Assembly: GCA_021162905.1 (NCBI GenBank)
Contig: JAGGXT010000162.1
Span: 1-8,130 of the forward strand
Source of the DNA: Candidatus Odinarchaeota archaeon
GTDB lineage: Archaea; Asgardarchaeota; JAGGXT01
Reading direction: 5' to 3'
DNA: 8,130 nucleotides
The position numbers and the translations under genes are program-made. Numbering within the stretch: the first letter of the stretch is position 1; each line of letters starts with the position of its first letter. Of the stretch, positions 6,999 through 8,130 are shown piece after piece. The notes beneath the pieces are model-generated. The model searched no databases and was not told where the DNA came from. It saw nothing but the letters and a program-made list of their open reading frames with translations.

Positions 6999-8012
6999 CT
7001 AGCTCTTATTATCATGTATCATTAAACCACCATGTCCCATTTCCGCTACTTCTTTTCTTGTTATTCTATCCTTTGCTATAAATCTAGGAAGGAATATATC
7101 TAATGTTGTTTTTTTATAAAAAATCGGAGATGCCGTAGTCCCATAAATAGGAATCTCATTATTATAATATGCCAGCATTATTGATGAGCCAGGAAAAACA
7201 GGGGCTCCATAAAATACTACTTTTGCGCCGGTATCCCTTATTGCTGAGGGGGTTACATCATCTGGGTCTACACTCATGCCACCACTTATAATTACTAGCT
7301 CACAGCCTTTAGATATAAATTCAAGAATTTTTTTACAAATGGCCTTTCTATTATCTGGTAAAATAGTCCTAAGATATAAATCGAGACCATAAGTTTTTAA
7401 TTTTTCACGAAGTACGTCAGTAAAAGCATCCTTAACTAGTCCCTCGTATATTTCATTACCTGTGACTATAAGGCCCACTTTAATTTTTTTAAATTCCTTA
7501 ATCGTCAATATCGGATAGTTATCATTAGCGATTTTTAGTGCCCTCTCTAGTATTTGTTTTTTTATAAAAAGCGGTCCTAGGCCGACAATTGCTACTTGAC
7601 CATTTTCAAAGATAGGTGAGTTATTAAGTTTAGTGCTGAACTTAACACCCGCTAACATATTTATTTTATTTAAAGCCTTCACATTCACCTTAAGAATCCC
7701 TGATTTCCTAGCAAAAATCGTTATTTTTCCTTCAGAAGGGCCAGATAAATAAAAATTATTATCAACTACAGCATTTGCGAGGCTTTTTGAAAAATCATCT
7801 TCATGAACATAGTCTTTAAACTTAGAGAAGTCTTTTATCACATAAATGTATCTTCTTCCAACTTTTTTTAGGAGGGGGATGTCCTCCTGTCTTATAATAT
7901 GCCCCCTTTTAAAAAGCACCGCCTTTGTCTTTTTTGGTTCAATAATTGTAATATCATGGATTAGTTGCATTCCAACAGACTCTTCAACTTTTACTTTACT
8001 TATTTTAGGCAT
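6999..8012 (-). CDS. MoeA-like molybdopterin-binding protein, probable Mo/W cofactor maturation
   Basis: A 337-residue protein of the MoeA-like branch of the molybdopterin-binding (MoCF_biosynth) family. N-terminal VEESVGMQLIHDIT (9-22) and FKRGHIIRQEDIPLLKKVG (34-52) match the substrate-handling domain seen in this branch. The MPT-binding fold carries VGLIVTGNEIYEG (179-191), ILPD (217-220), IISGGMSVDPDDVTP (241-255) and YGAPVFPGS (268-276), and ends in LPRF and GHGGLM. In MoeA the SGG loop and acidic residues bind MPT-adenylate and metal, so a role in inserting tungsten or molybdenum fits. Lying ahead of an AOR gene on the same strand supports this. The region GTTASPIF (291-298) stands where E. 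coli MoeA has GLPGNPVS, so it is not a plain MoeA. The start is taken at ATG 8012, not the upstream in-frame ATG at 8048, because AGGTGATCC, a nine-base match to the archaeal anti-Shine-Dalgarno, lies just before it. Confidence 0.85.
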   Translation of the reverse strand: MPKISKVKVEESVGMQLIHDITIIEPKKTKAVLFKRGHIIRQEDIPLLKKVGRRYIYVIKDFSKFKDYVHEDDFSKSLANAVVDNNFYLSGPSEGKITIFARKSGILKVNVKALNKINMLAGVKFSTKLNNSPIFENGQVAIVGLGPLFIKKQILERALKIANDNYPILTIKEFKKIKVGLIVTGNEIYEGLVKDAFTDVLREKLKTYGLDLYLRTILPDNRKAICKKILEFISKGCELVIISGGMSVDPDDVTPSAIRDTGAKVVFYGAPVFPGSSIMLAYYNNEIPIYGTTASPIFYKKTTLDIFLPRFIAKDRITRKEVAEMGHGGLMIHDNKS

Positions 8013-8014
8013 TT

Positions 8015-8023
8015 GGATCACCT
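8015..8023 (-). promoter_or_regulatory. Ribosome binding site deciding the start at 8012
   Basis: AGGTGATCC on the - strand is a nine-base match to the complement of the archaeal 16S rRNA 3' end. It lies 2 bases (5 from the GGTGA core) before ATG at 8012-8010. It falls inside the 12-residue extension that would result from the ATG at 8048, whose encoded residues (AYFIFTPKVIQ) also do not match the family. Confidence 0.7.
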
Positions 8024-8083
8024 TTGGTGTAAAAATAAAATAAGCCATTAATTTTTGTTTTTATCTTTAAATTCTTTTAGAAA

Positions 8084-8097
8084 CTTTATATTTTTAC
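8084..8097 (-). promoter_or_regulatory. Candidate promoter of the molybdopterin gene and AOR cassette
   Basis: GTAAAAA followed by TATAAAG (8097-8084 on the - strand) fits a BRE/TATA pair. Transcription would start near 8062, leaving a leader of about 50 bases before ATG 8012. A second candidate, GAATTTAAAGATA (8075-8063), would start the transcript near 8043. The remaining bases to the right edge are AT-rich with no gene seen. Confidence 0.4.
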
Positions 8098-8130
8098 ATA
8101 TAATTTTTAATTCAGAGATTAACATAAAAT

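Noticed and set aside
8013..8048. ATG at 8048 as the start of the molybdopterin-binding protein
   Set aside because: A nine-base anti-Shine-Dalgarno match lies within this extension, just before ATG 8012, and the extra residues do not resemble the family.
1..8130. CRISPR array or cas operon that would explain the Cas4-like gene
   Set aside because: No regularly spaced repeats were seen in any intergenic gap (all shorter than 150 bases), and no other gene resembles a Cas protein. The array could lie left of the window.

Overview
This window reads as chromosomal DNA of an AT-rich archaeon. Three things point that way. Start codons are preceded by Shine-Dalgarno sequences that match the archaeal 16S 3' end, the clearest being AGGTGATCC before the molybdopterin-binding gene. 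The upstream regions carry BRE/TATA-like boxes of archaeal type. The gene content (tungsten aldehyde:ferredoxin oxidoreductase, a MoeA-like protein with a DPDD motif, a Cas4-like iron-sulphur protein) is typical of anaerobic, often thermophilic archaea. The exact lineage cannot be fixed from sequence alone, but a TACK-type archaeon is plausible.

Layout. One gene lies on the + strand at the left edge (90-809): a Cas4-like protein that keeps its four iron-sulphur cysteines but seems to have lost the nuclease residues. It converges, with a gap of only 4 bases, on a Rid-family (YjgF) gene on the - strand (814-1278). Next on the - strand is a very large gene (1351-4584, 1077 residues) with its own well-formed promoter and a TTG start. 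It is not a recognised family. The C-terminal 800 residues look like an alpha-helical solenoid. The first 250 residues have a pattern that resembles a longin/DENN-type module, which is the most interesting lead in the window.

The right half (4729-8012), all on the - strand, is a metabolic cassette. In transcription order it holds a MoeA-like molybdopterin-binding protein, a ferredoxin-type protein with sixteen cysteines arranged for four [4Fe-4S] clusters, and a tungsten-type aldehyde:ferredoxin oxidoreductase (AOR). The last two overlap by ATGA and must be translated together. The likely logic is that the MoeA-like protein helps load metal onto the pterin cofactor, the AOR oxidises an aldehyde or related substrate (or reduces a carboxylate), and the ferredoxin subunit wires electrons to or from a soluble carrier. 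The AOR departs from the classic family motif around its fourth cluster cysteine, so its substrate should not be assumed.

No tRNA, rRNA, CRISPR array, insertion sequence or other mobile element was seen. All intergenic gaps are shorter than 150 bases.
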